Assembly (NCBI RefSeq): GCF_020783315.1
Contig: NZ_CP086063.1
Span: forward strand, 2,406,501 to 2,470,500
Origin: Ferruginibacter lapsinanis
GTDB lineage: Bacteria; Bacteroidota; Bacteroidia; Chitinophagales; Chitinophagaceae
Length of the DNA stretch: 64,000 bases
Direction of reading: 5' to 3'
Part shown: in pieces, positions 26,722-34,845 of the stretch
Layout of the letters: every line of letters begins with the position of its first letter
How positions within the stretch are numbered: position 1 is the first letter of the stretch
Notes under the pieces: generated by a model
What the model saw: only the letters and a program-made list of their open reading frames with translations
Told to the model about the DNA's origin: nothing
The model's database searches: none
Made by a program: the position numbers and the translations under genes

Positions 26722-28296
26722 ATGGAAAAAATTTTAGTAACCGGTGCTACAGGATTTGTAGGTAACTATGTCATAACAGAGTTATTGAAGTTGAATTGCA
26801 AGGTGATTGCTACCTCTACCAGTGTAGAAAAAGCAACGTCATTTGAATGGTTTCAAAAAGTAACATTTGTTCCTTTTAATTTGAATGAATTCGATAATGA
26901 AATCAATTATTATGAGTTCTTTAATAAGCCGGATGCTATCATACACTTAGCATGGCAAGGGCTGCCTGATTACAAAGGAGATTTTCATATACAAAGGAAT
27001 CTTCCACTACATACCGCATTTATAAAAAATCTGATTGTAAATGGGGTAAAGAATGTAACTATAACCGGCACATGTTTAGAATACGGAATGCAGGAAGGCT
27101 GCCTGTCTGAGGAGATGCCTTTAAAGCCAATGGTGCCATATGCTGTGGCAAAAAATAGTCTCAGGGAGTATATAGAATCATTAAAGAAAGAATTTCGTTT
27201 TTCTTTTAAGTGGGCAAGATTATTTTATATGTATGGTAAAGGGCAAAATGAACGGTCTCTTATCCCTCAACTTGAAAAGGCAGTTGCAACTAAAGAAACG
27301 ATTTTTAACATGAGTGGGGGTGAGCAAACACGGGATTTTCTTCCTGTAGAGACCATAGCGGCATATATTTGTGCCTTATCTTTGCAAAAATCAAATGAGG
27401 GGGTGTTTAACTGTTGTAGTGGCAACCCTTTATTAGTAAAAGACTTTATCAGTGCTTATTTAAAACAACACAATTATACAATACAGTTAAATTTAGGCTA
27501 TTACCCATACCCGGATTATGAACCAATGCATTTTTGGGGTAACAATAAAAAAATAACAATGGTTAACAAAACTCACGAATTTGAAGTAGAAAGGAGAAAT
27601 AGAATTGCACAAAATGGTGCAAACGAAAGTTTGAAAAAGGCAGCAAAAAGTTTTAATGATGCTTCTAATTCAAACCAATATTCTTATAACTTTTCCTGGA
27701 TGGGCCGTCCAATTATTCAATATCCACAGGATATGATAGCTATGCAGGAATTGATCTGGGAAATAAAACCCGACCTGATCATTGAAACTGGTATTGCTCA
27801 TGGCGGCTCATTAATATATTATGCTTCGTTATTGGAGTTGATCGGAAATGGTGAGGTGTTGGGTATTGATATTGATATCAGAAGCCATAATAAAATAGAG
27901 ATTGAAAAACATCCTATGTTTAAAAGGATATCAATGATACAAGGTTCATCTATTGATGAAGCACTTGTTGAGCAAGTAAAAGAAATTGCTAAAGACAAAC
28001 AAACAATATTGGTCGTTTTGGATTCTAATCATACACACGAGCATGTGTTAAGAGAATTGGAATTATACGCTCCTTTTGTAAGTGTAAATTCTTACATCGT
28101 TGTATTCGATACAATAGTTCAGGATCTGCCTGAAAATTATTTTAAAGAATCCAGGCCATGGGGTATAGATAATAATCCTAAAACAGCCGTTTGGGAGTTT
28201 TTAGAAAAGAATAAAAACTTTGAGATAAATCAGGAAGTGGATAATAAACTTCTGATTAGCGTAGCACCAAGTGGTTACTTAAAGCGTACAAGTTAA
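26722..28296 (+). CDS. fusion of NAD-dependent sugar epimerase/reductase and CmcI-like methyltransferase
   Basis: A 524-aa two-domain protein. Residues 1-279 are an extended SDR (KILVTGATGFVGNYV; VPYAVAKNSLREY with YxxxK), probably the reductase or epimerase finishing the deoxysugar. Residues 280-524 match the cephalosporin hydroxylase/CmcI-type family (IIETGIAHGGSLIYYASLLE; GIDIDIR; VVLDSNHTHEHVL), whose polysaccharide-cluster members act as sugar O-methyltransferases. The domains meet at an A7 run (27547-27553). One A fewer would give a TAA stop, then CA, then the ATG of Met280, so this may be a recent fusion of two genes or a sequencing slip. The start is ATG 26722, one base after the previous stop; an earlier ATG lies inside the upstream gene. 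Confidence 0.85.
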   Translation: MEKILVTGATGFVGNYVITELLKLNCKVIATSTSVEKATSFEWFQKVTFVPFNLNEFDNEINYYEFFNKPDAIIHLAWQGLPDYKGDFHIQRNLPLHTAFIKNLIVNGVKNVTITGTCLEYGMQEGCLSEEMPLKPMVPYAVAKNSLREYIESLKKEFRFSFKWARLFYMYGKGQNERSLIPQLEKAVATKETIFNMSGGEQTRDFLPVETIAAYICALSLQKSNEGVFNCCSGNPLLVKDFISAYLKQHNYTIQLNLGYYPYPDYEPMHFWGNNKKITMVNKTHEFEVERRNRIAQNGANESLKKAAKSFNDASNSNQYSYNFSWMGRPIIQYPQDMIAMQELIWEIKPDLIIETGIAHGGSLIYYASLLELIGNGEVLGIDIDIRSHNKIEIEKHPMFKRISMIQGSSIDEALVEQVKEIAKDKQTILVVLDSNHTHEHVLRELELYAPFVSVNSYIVVFDTIVQDLPENYFKESRPWGIDNNPKTAVWEFLEKNKNFEINQEVDNKLLISVAPSGYLKRTS

Positions 28297-29336
28297 TGAC
28301 CCCTCAACAATTCCCTTTAGTAAGTTTTTGTATGAGTACATACAAAAGACCGGCTATATTGGAAAAACAATTAAGAAGCATTTTATTACAGGATTATTCC
28401 AACTTTGAGATCATTGTATCTGATAATGACCCTGAAGCTTCTGCTCAAATTATAGTAGACCAAATTGCTGACTCCAGGATAAAATATTTTAATAATATTG
28501 AAAATCTGGGAATGGTGAGAAGCTTTAATAAAAGTATAGAACGTTCTTCGGGTGACTATATCGTTATGATCACAGATGATGATCCTGTGTATGTTTATAT
28601 GCTGTCTACATTAATTGCCCTGCAAAGTAAATATCCCGGATATGGCGTTTATGCTGGCTGTGGCGACCTGATAATAGAAAATGATTTCTCCGCCAATAGT
28701 CTTGGTCAGCAATTGGGAACCAATAGCAATTTGCTGAAAGATATTCCCGAAAATGCTATAATAGAAAAGAATAAAGACGAGATCATACAAGCTTATCTTG
28801 ATGGACTGTTCTCTAAAACATATTTATTGTGGAGTTGTGCAATTATAAAAAGAGATATTATTATTAAGATAAAAGGAATGCCTGATTACGGCAGTGAGTT
28901 ATTAACGGATCATGCCTTTATGTTAGCCGCAAGTTCTTTTGAGGGATTAATTTTTATAAATAAATCTTTAGGTGGGCAGGTGATTCATGGAAATAATTTT
29001 GGTTTTGATTTTACCAGATTAAAACAGAAATATATTAATACCCCTGCACTGTTTCATGGCTATCTCAAAACTTTTTTGCAACAAAATCCTGATTGGGGAA
29101 CCATTGAAAAAAAAATATGGGATTTTGCTGGTAGGAGTTGGGCTGAATATAGTATAATGATATACAATACTGTAAAGGACAACAAGGAATTAAAGAAAGA
29201 CTTTTTCAATTCCTTGCATATAGCTTTCTCCAATAAAAATATTTCAAAGTGGAAATATAAATTTTATCTGAAAGTTTATTTTAAAGGTCTTTTTAATGTT
29301 CTGCTTAAAATAAAAGAATTGATATCTAAAAAGTGA
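28296..29336 (+). CDS. glycosyltransferase family 2
   Basis: A 346-aa GT-A fold glycosyltransferase: LVSFCMSTYKRPAILEKQLRSILLQDY at the N-terminus, FEIIVSDNDPE for the nucleotide site and a metal-binding YIVMITDDDPVY near 86-96. An acidic CGSEL-like acceptor region follows (MPDYGSELLTDHAF). No membrane helix is obvious. It probably adds one sugar to a lipid-linked repeat unit at the cytoplasmic face. The ATG shares its A with the preceding TAA stop, so it is coupled to the fusion gene. Donor and acceptor are unknown. Confidence 0.88.
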   Translation: MTPQQFPLVSFCMSTYKRPAILEKQLRSILLQDYSNFEIIVSDNDPEASAQIIVDQIADSRIKYFNNIENLGMVRSFNKSIERSSGDYIVMITDDDPVYVYMLSTLIALQSKYPGYGVYAGCGDLIIENDFSANSLGQQLGTNSNLLKDIPENAIIEKNKDEIIQAYLDGLFSKTYLLWSCAIIKRDIIIKIKGMPDYGSELLTDHAFMLAASSFEGLIFINKSLGGQVIHGNNFGFDFTRLKQKYINTPALFHGYLKTFLQQNPDWGTIEKKIWDFAGRSWAEYSIMIYNTVKDNKELKKDFFNSLHIAFSNKNISKWKYKFYLKVYFKGLFNVLLKIKELISKK

Positions 29337-30319
29337 GTAAAAAATATAGTATCATATTACCTGTAAAGAATGGAGGAGAGTATGTTAAAATATGTGTTGA
29401 TAGTATATTGAAACAAACTTATCGGGATTTTAATTTAATTATTTTAGATAATAACAGTAACGACGGATCACTTGAATGGTTACAGGCATTAGCTGATGAA
29501 AGGGTCGTTATTTATACTTCGGCACAGTCGTTGAGTATGGAAGAGAATTGGGGAAGAATAGTTGCTGTTCCTAAAAATGAATTTATCACTATCATCGGTC
29601 ACGATGACCTGCTGCATCCTGGTTATCTCGAAACAATGGATGCGTTAATTGCAAAACACCCCCAGGCTTCACTTTATCAGGCACACTTTAAATTTATTGA
29701 CGCACAAGGTGCTTTGGTCAGACATTGTCAACCTATGGCAGAGATGCAAAATGCAGATGAATTTTTGACCTGCCAGATTAATCGAACACTGGACAGCACA
29801 GGGACAGGTTATATGATGCGAAGCAGTGATTATGATGCTTTGGGAGGGATTTCAACAATGTATCCAAACCTCATTTTTGCAGATTATGAATTGTGGATGA
29901 AACTGACCATGAAAAGCTATAAGGCTACAGCTGCTGCAGAAGTTTTTTCTTACAGGCTTCATAACAGTGTTTCTAAATTAACTAACGGAGAGGAATATGT
30001 GCAGGCTTTTGGCAGGTATATGCTTTTTTTAGCAGAATCGAGAAAGAAAAATAAAGCAATTGCAACAACGCTTGATCTGTACGGCAGAAAAATGTTACTT
30101 TATCTTTGCCAGGCAATGTCACATAGGTTATTAAAAACATCCCGGCAAAAAAGAAAAACAACTGTTGGAGATTTTATTGCTTCTTGCAGGGTATATGCGT
30201 CAATACTTATTCCAGGGCAATCATTTAGTCCTTTGCTGGCCCCCGGAATTTTAGCAGCCCGGATATTAGATAATACAATAGGGTTGAAACTATTTGCTTT
30301 ATATAAAAAAACGCTCTGA
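29333..30319 (+). CDS. glycosyltransferase family 2
   Basis: A 328-aa GT-A glycosyltransferase with KYSIILPVKNGGEYVKICVDSILKQTY at the start, FNLIILDNNSNDGS (nucleotide binding) and FITIIGHDDLLHPGY (DxD-like HDD) near 83-97. A C-terminal amphipathic or hydrophobic region (about 270-325) may touch the membrane. The start is GTG at 29333, overlapping the previous TGA by four bases (GTGA), which supports coupling. It is the last gene of the mqnA-rfb operon; a terminator stem includes its stop codon. Confidence 0.87.
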   Translation: MSKKYSIILPVKNGGEYVKICVDSILKQTYRDFNLIILDNNSNDGSLEWLQALADERVVIYTSAQSLSMEENWGRIVAVPKNEFITIIGHDDLLHPGYLETMDALIAKHPQASLYQAHFKFIDAQGALVRHCQPMAEMQNADEFLTCQINRTLDSTGTGYMMRSSDYDALGGISTMYPNLIFADYELWMKLTMKSYKATAAAEVFSYRLHNSVSKLTNGEEYVQAFGRYMLFLAESRKKNKAIATTLDLYGRKMLLYLCQAMSHRLLKTSRQKRKTTVGDFIASCRVYASILIPGQSFSPLLAPGILAARILDNTIGLKLFALYKKTL

Positions 30320-30337
30320 TTATTTCAGAGCGTTTTT
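30307..30337. terminator. bidirectional Rho-independent terminator
   Basis: AAAAACGCTCTGA pairs perfectly with TCAGAGCGTTTTT (13-bp stem, 5-nt loop), with T-runs on both strands. It separates the plus-strand glycosyltransferase (its TGA stop lies in the stem) from the convergent gmd gene ending at 30358. Confidence 0.85.
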
Positions 30338-30357
30338 CTATTGTGATAATATTCTTT

Positions 30358-31434
30358 TTAATAAGGGTTATTTTTCTTTTGACCCATTAATTCTACTTCC
30401 ATCATTTCCTTTACCAACATTGGCAGGTCATATTTAGGGGTCCAGTTTAATTTTGTATTTGCTTTTGTAGGATCGCCGATCAAAAGATCAACTTCTGTTG
30501 GTCTATAATATTGCGGATCAACTTTCACTATTTCTTTGCCAATTGGTAATTGATATGCAGGATTGGAACATTTAGCTACTTTACCTACTTCATTTTCATT
30601 TGAACCGGTAAATTCCAATTCAATACCACATTCAGCAAATGCCATACGAACAAAATCTCTTACATAAGTAGTTTTACCTGTTGCGATCACGTAGTCTTCA
30701 GGAGTGTCTTGTTGCAGGATCCTCCACATTGCTTCAACATAATCTTTTGCATGGCCCCAATCTCTTTGAGAGTTCAGATTACCCAGGTATAAACAATCTT
30801 GTGTCCCCTTGGCAATTCTGGCTGCAGCCATTGTGATCTTTCTTGTTACAAAAGTTTCACCTCTTCTTGGAGATTCGTGGTTGAACAAAATGCCATTACA
30901 AGCAAACATATCATAAGCTTCTCTATAGTTAACTGTAATCCAGTATCCATAAATTTTTGCAGCTCCGTATGGTGATCTCGGATAGAAAGGAGTTTTTTCA
31001 GATTGAGGAACCTCTTGTACTTTACCATACAATTCGGAAGTAGATGCCTGGTAAATTTTCGTTTTTTTAGTGAGCCCCAAGATACGAACAGCCTCTAAAA
31101 TTCTCAAGGTACCTATTCCATCTACGTTAGCCACATATTCCGGAGAATCAAAACTCACTTTAACATGCGACATGGCTCCTAAGTTATAAATTTCATCAGG
31201 CTGTATCTCTTGTATGATCCTGATTATATTTGTACTGTCGGTCAAATCACCATAATGCATTTTAAAACGAACATTTCCTTCATGAAGATCATGATAAATA
31301 TGATCAATTCTTTGTGTATTGAATGAAGATGCTCTTCTTTTAACACCATGTACTGTATAGCCTTTTTCTAAAAGTAATTCAGCTAAGTAGGAACCATCTT
31401 GCCCCGTAATACCCGTAATTAAAGCTGTTTTCAT
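30358..31434 (-). CDS. gmd: GDP-mannose 4,6-dehydratase
   Basis: Makes GDP-4-dehydro-6-deoxy-D-mannose, the precursor of GDP-fucose, rhamnose or perosamine. The 358-aa protein has [20 protein letters not shown], the NADP-binding [14 protein letters not shown], the catalytic segment [10 protein letters not shown] and [12 protein letters not shown] (YxxxK), and the NFxxHExPRRGExFVTRKI-like block. The start is ATG 31434; the longer frame would add 34 unlike residues and run into the divergent glycosyltransferase. No GDP-fucose synthase is adjacent, so the final sugar is open. It has its own consensus promoter. Confidence 0.96.
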   Translation of the reverse strand: MKTALITGITGQDGSYLAELLLEKGYTVHGVKRRASSFNTQRIDHIYHDLHEGNVRFKMHYGDLTDSTNIIRIIQEIQPDEIYNLGAMSHVKVSFDSPEYVANVDGIGTLRILEAVRILGLTKKTKIYQASTSELYGKVQEVPQSEKTPFYPRSPYGAAKIYGYWITVNYREAYDMFACNGILFNHESPRRGETFVTRKITMAAARIAKGTQDCLYLGNLNSQRDWGHAKDYVEAMWRILQQDTPEDYVIATGKTTYVRDFVRMAFAECGIELEFTGSNENEVGKVAKCSNPAYQLPIGKEIVKVDPQYYRPTEVDLLIGDPTKANTKLNWTPKYDLPMLVKEMMEVELMGQKKNNPY

Positions 31435-31475
31435 AAATGCCGATAATTTTCCTTTTTTTTGTAAATTATTAGCGG

Positions 31476-31507
31476 CAAAAATAAGTAAATAGTTATGAAA
31501 ATAGCAA
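31476..31507 (-). promoter_or_regulatory. predicted promoter of gmd
   Basis: On the minus strand TTG (31507-31505), a 21-base spacer and TATTTTTG (31483-31476) match the Bacteroidota consensus. They lie 42 bases before the gmd ATG and overlap the start of the divergent glycosyltransferase gene. Confidence 0.45.
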
Positions 31508-32616
31508 TCAATTGCTGGGTATTGAGAAATAAACAAATAGATGGGATCGGATATTTTACTATAAACACTGTTTCAAAGCTTATCAAAGCCCATCCTGAAG
31601 CGCATTTTCAGATATTATGTGATAAGAATTTTACAGAAGACTACTTCGATTTTGAGAATGTATCTAAACACCATATTTTCCCAGCGTTGAGGCATCCTTT
31701 ACTATATATATTCTACATGGAATGTGTTTTGCCCTTCTTTCTACGCAAACACAAACCTGATGTTTTTGTATCTGCCGATAGCTATTTGAGTTTACTCTCA
31801 GATTGTAAGCAAATACCTGTTATTTATGATATCAACTTTGAACACAACCCCAAGGGACTTACGCTAAGAAATAGACTTTACTACCGTTTTTTCTTTAAAA
31901 GATTTGCCCGTAAAGCGAAACGAATTGCTACTATTTCTGAATTCAGTAAAAAGGATATAGCCGATTTTTATAAGATCGGTCTGGATAAGATCGACAATGT
32001 ATCCTGTGGGATCAACAGTAATTTTTCTCCACTTTCAGAAAATGAAATAAAAGAAGTAAGGAACAAATGGAGTAACGGGGCCCCGTATTTCTTTTTTGTA
32101 GGGTCTATGCATCCCAGAAAAAATATCAGCCGATTGATACAAGCGTTCAACAGGTTTAAAAATAATAATCAGAACGAGATCAAACTTGTGCTGGCAGGTT
32201 CAATTTTGTGGAGTAAATCAGAAATTGAAGAGGTATATATTAATAGCCCACACAAAGATGATATTGTTTTTACCGGCAGGTTAAGTGATGAGGATCTGCA
32301 AAAAGTATTAGGAGCCGCATTTGCATTGACGTTTGTACCAATATTTGAAGGCTTTGGTTTACCGATTGTAGAAGCGATGCAGAGTGGTGTTCCTGTCATC
32401 TGTTCAAATACAACCTCTATGCCCGAAGTGGCAGGTGATGCAACAATCTTAGTTGATCCATTTGATGTGGGAGCTATTACAAAAGCAATGGAAACCTTAT
32501 CCGCCGATTCCGAATTGCGTAATCAGCTAATTGAAAAAGGGCATATACAAAAGCAAAATTTTTCATGGGATAAGACAGCTGCTTTATTATGGGAAAGTAT
32601 TAATGCGGCAGTATAA
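31495..32616 (+). CDS. glycosyltransferase family 4 (GT-B, GT1-type)
   Basis: A 373-aa GT-B enzyme. The C-terminal Rossmann domain carries the GT4 signature [21 protein letters not shown] near 278-300 (E-x7-E), preceded by [21 protein letters not shown]. The N-terminal half ([25 protein letters not shown]) binds the acceptor. It is probably a mannosyl- or fucosyl-type transferase in the surface polysaccharide pathway, given gmd beside it, but the donor is not readable from sequence. It is divergent from gmd with a 60-base gap. Confidence 0.9.
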   Translation: MKIAINCWVLRNKQIDGIGYFTINTVSKLIKAHPEAHFQILCDKNFTEDYFDFENVSKHHIFPALRHPLLYIFYMECVLPFFLRKHKPDVFVSADSYLSLLSDCKQIPVIYDINFEHNPKGLTLRNRLYYRFFFKRFARKAKRIATISEFSKKDIADFYKIGLDKIDNVSCGINSNFSPLSENEIKEVRNKWSNGAPYFFFVGSMHPRKNISRLIQAFNRFKNNNQNEIKLVLAGSILWSKSEIEEVYINSPHKDDIVFTGRLSDEDLQKVLGAAFALTFVPIFEGFGLPIVEAMQSGVPVICSNTTSMPEVAGDATILVDPFDVGAITKAMETLSADSELRNQLIEKGHIQKQNFSWDKTAALLWESINAAV

Positions 32617-32664
32617 ATTATTAATATTTGCTGATCAATTACAGAAAAATTAAGACGCCAACTT

Positions 32665-33771
32665 TTAGCTGATCGTGTTCAAAGCCTTTTGTGCAATATT
32701 GCCCCAATAAAAATGTTGATAAAAGGGGGGTGGCATCAATTCAGAGGTATCGGTTGCAATTATTTGATTTACAAACTCTTCCCAATCACCATCTCTAACA
32801 AGTTTTAATTTATTGCCTGTAATGCTTAGAGGGATACCGGTAGCCCCTCGTTGTGTACTTACTGAAGAAAGATTTGAACCTAATGCATCTACTAATTTAG
32901 TTTTAATGCCGCCTCCTTCTATTACGGGATTGATAAAAATATCTGCTCCTGCAAAATAAATATTGATATCGTCTACAAAGCCTGTGTATATAATGTTTTC
33001 GTGGTCTGAAAAATTATTGAAATCTTGTGGAAGACTTTTTCCGCAGATAATTATTTTAAATGAAAAATTTTTCTTTAGCAGTAATGGGCATATTACCTCT
33101 GTGATGATCCTTAATGCCTGAGTATTGGGAGGGTAATCAAGCACGCCGTTAAATAGCAGTATTTTTTCATCAGCAGCAATTTGATGTTTTGTTGATAGGA
33201 ATGTGTGGGCTTTAGTTTTTGCTTCAATAGAAGGAGGGGTGTTCATTTCAAAGCCGTATGTAATTGTTATGCATTTTTCGACTGATAATCCAAATTTTTC
33301 TATACCATACTGCTTATCTTCATCAGTAATGAAAAAGTTAATATCAGCGTTGCGATGAATATATTTTTCGTATTGCCATAAAATTTTCCACCACCATTTT
33401 CTCATCTCCTTAAATCGAAGCCCCTCAATATTATGCGAACGCACTACTAATTTGGCATTAGTAAATGCCGCAAGTAATAAGCCAAGCCATCCATAATAGG
33501 GGTGTTCAATAATAATATGTGTGATATTATTACGTTGAATCAGCCTTTTTAAAACAAAAAAATACAACGGATTAATATATCTGAATTTATTATTTGCCAA
33601 TAATGGCAAGATTGTATAATCTGTAGCAACAGATAGATCATTTGCTTTAACACCTACACAAGTTACACTGGTGTGCTTTGAGAAGAACCGATAGAAAAAT
33701 GCAATACATCGTTGGCCTCCTGTTTTTGGAGGGAGAAATTGATAAGGAATTATGCTAAGAACATTTGGCAT
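32665..33771 (-). CDS. glycosyltransferase family 4-like protein
   Basis: A 368-aa GT-B-fold protein. The N-terminal domain reads NVLSIIPYQFLPPKTGGQRCIAFFYRFF with the typical GGxxR loop. The C-terminal domain has ILLFNGVLDYPPNTQALRII and the donor-site block INPVIEGGGIKTKLVDALGSN near 295-315. This EGGGIKxKxxEAL variant is common in GT4 enzymes of polysaccharide clusters. It ends the minus-strand operon 37404-32665 and lies 7 bases behind the methyltransferase-like gene. No good terminator is visible in the 48-base convergent gap. Confidence 0.87.
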   Translation of the reverse strand: MPNVLSIIPYQFLPPKTGGQRCIAFFYRFFSKHTSVTCVGVKANDLSVATDYTILPLLANNKFRYINPLYFFVLKRLIQRNNITHIIIEHPYYGWLGLLLAAFTNAKLVVRSHNIEGLRFKEMRKWWWKILWQYEKYIHRNADINFFITDEDKQYGIEKFGLSVEKCITITYGFEMNTPPSIEAKTKAHTFLSTKHQIAADEKILLFNGVLDYPPNTQALRIITEVICPLLLKKNFSFKIIICGKSLPQDFNNFSDHENIIYTGFVDDINIYFAGADIFINPVIEGGGIKTKLVDALGSNLSSVSTQRGATGIPLSITGNKLKLVRDGDWEEFVNQIIATDTSELMPPPFYQHFYWGNIAQKALNTIS

Positions 33772-33778
33772 TATTTTG

Positions 33779-34828
33779 TTAGTTGTATGCTACTACATTT
33801 ATAAATGGAGATATGATATATCCTTTCTTTCCTAATAGTTGTATAAATAAATTTAAACATCCTGCCAGGAAGTTTGCTACAGGAGACTTGTAATTGGTAT
33901 CCCAAAAACCTGCACTATACTCCATCTTAAAACCGGCAGATTGTATGATCAATGCATATGTACTTTTAGCTAATAAATGTTCTGCCCATACACCGTTGGT
34001 ACAATCAACTGTATTACTGTTTAGATAAGGAACTTCTTTGATGTTTTTTTTCTGTAAATAGTCGTTGACTGCATTGGTAAAATCATGTAAAGCCCGCCCT
34101 CTTGTAATGCTAACCAATTCGTCTAGTTGCTCCTCAGTAATATCTTTTTTTATCTTTTTGATTTGTTCTCTTCGTTGAGCAATAAAATATTTTTTCTCTG
34201 TTTTTTTGTGGATCAGTATGTGTTGCAGGTGAGCAGCCGGATTTTGATAATTGGCAGTAGTGGTAGAGTAAACTATTGCCGAAGCATTATGCGTATTTAT
34301 TTGCTTGTAAAAAGCAGATAGATCGTATATATGTTCAATTACATTTCTTGATGCTATGATATCAAATTTAAATCCGGTTCTATCTGCGTAATGTATAACA
34401 TCAGCTATATCGCCTGTAATGTAATCTGTAACCGGAATATTAAGGCTGTTGCAGATGATAGCAGCATTGTTTTTCCATTCAGGGAGATGATCGTTGTAAA
34501 TTAAGCGTTTTACATTCAATAAGCTGCCCAGCATAAATAAAGTGCCCAGACCAGCCCCATAATCAACAATATTTATTGATCCGATCGGTTTGTTTGTTTT
34601 TTTTATAGACTGATATAAAATATGTGCACTGCTTTTAATAGAAAAAATCAATCGTTTGCCCAGATGATGATTGGCAAAATAATCTTTGAAAAAATCATCA
34701 GTTGGCAGAGTTGAAGCGTCGAAATTTTTAAGTAATAGATAAAGCTCATTGGCTTTATTATTAATTGTATCGGAAAGTTCATCTGATACTTTTACAAAAC
34801 TGATCTTCTTTTCTGCAATATTATTCAT
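33779..34828 (-). CDS. SAM-dependent methyltransferase-like protein of the polysaccharide cluster
   Basis: A 349-aa class I methyltransferase-like protein. The SAM-binding motif I is INIVDYGAGLGTLFML near 82-97; a motif II-like LIYNDHLPEW and a motif IV-like FDIIASRNVIEHIYDLSAFYKQIN follow. The C-terminal 150 residues are not recognisable to me. It lies between two glycan genes and 17 bases from the YfhO gene, so it may methylate a glycan or an intermediate, but the substrate is unknown. Confidence 0.7.
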   Translation of the reverse strand: MNNIAEKKISFVKVSDELSDTINNKANELYLLLKNFDASTLPTDDFFKDYFANHHLGKRLIFSIKSSAHILYQSIKKTNKPIGSINIVDYGAGLGTLFMLGSLLNVKRLIYNDHLPEWKNNAAIICNSLNIPVTDYITGDIADVIHYADRTGFKFDIIASRNVIEHIYDLSAFYKQINTHNASAIVYSTTTANYQNPAAHLQHILIHKKTEKKYFIAQRREQIKKIKKDITEEQLDELVSITRGRALHDFTNAVNDYLQKKNIKEVPYLNSNTVDCTNGVWAEHLLAKSTYALIIQSAGFKMEYSAGFWDTNYKSPVANFLAGCLNLFIQLLGKKGYIISPFINVVAYN

Positions 34829-34845
34829 TATCCGATCTTGCTAAA

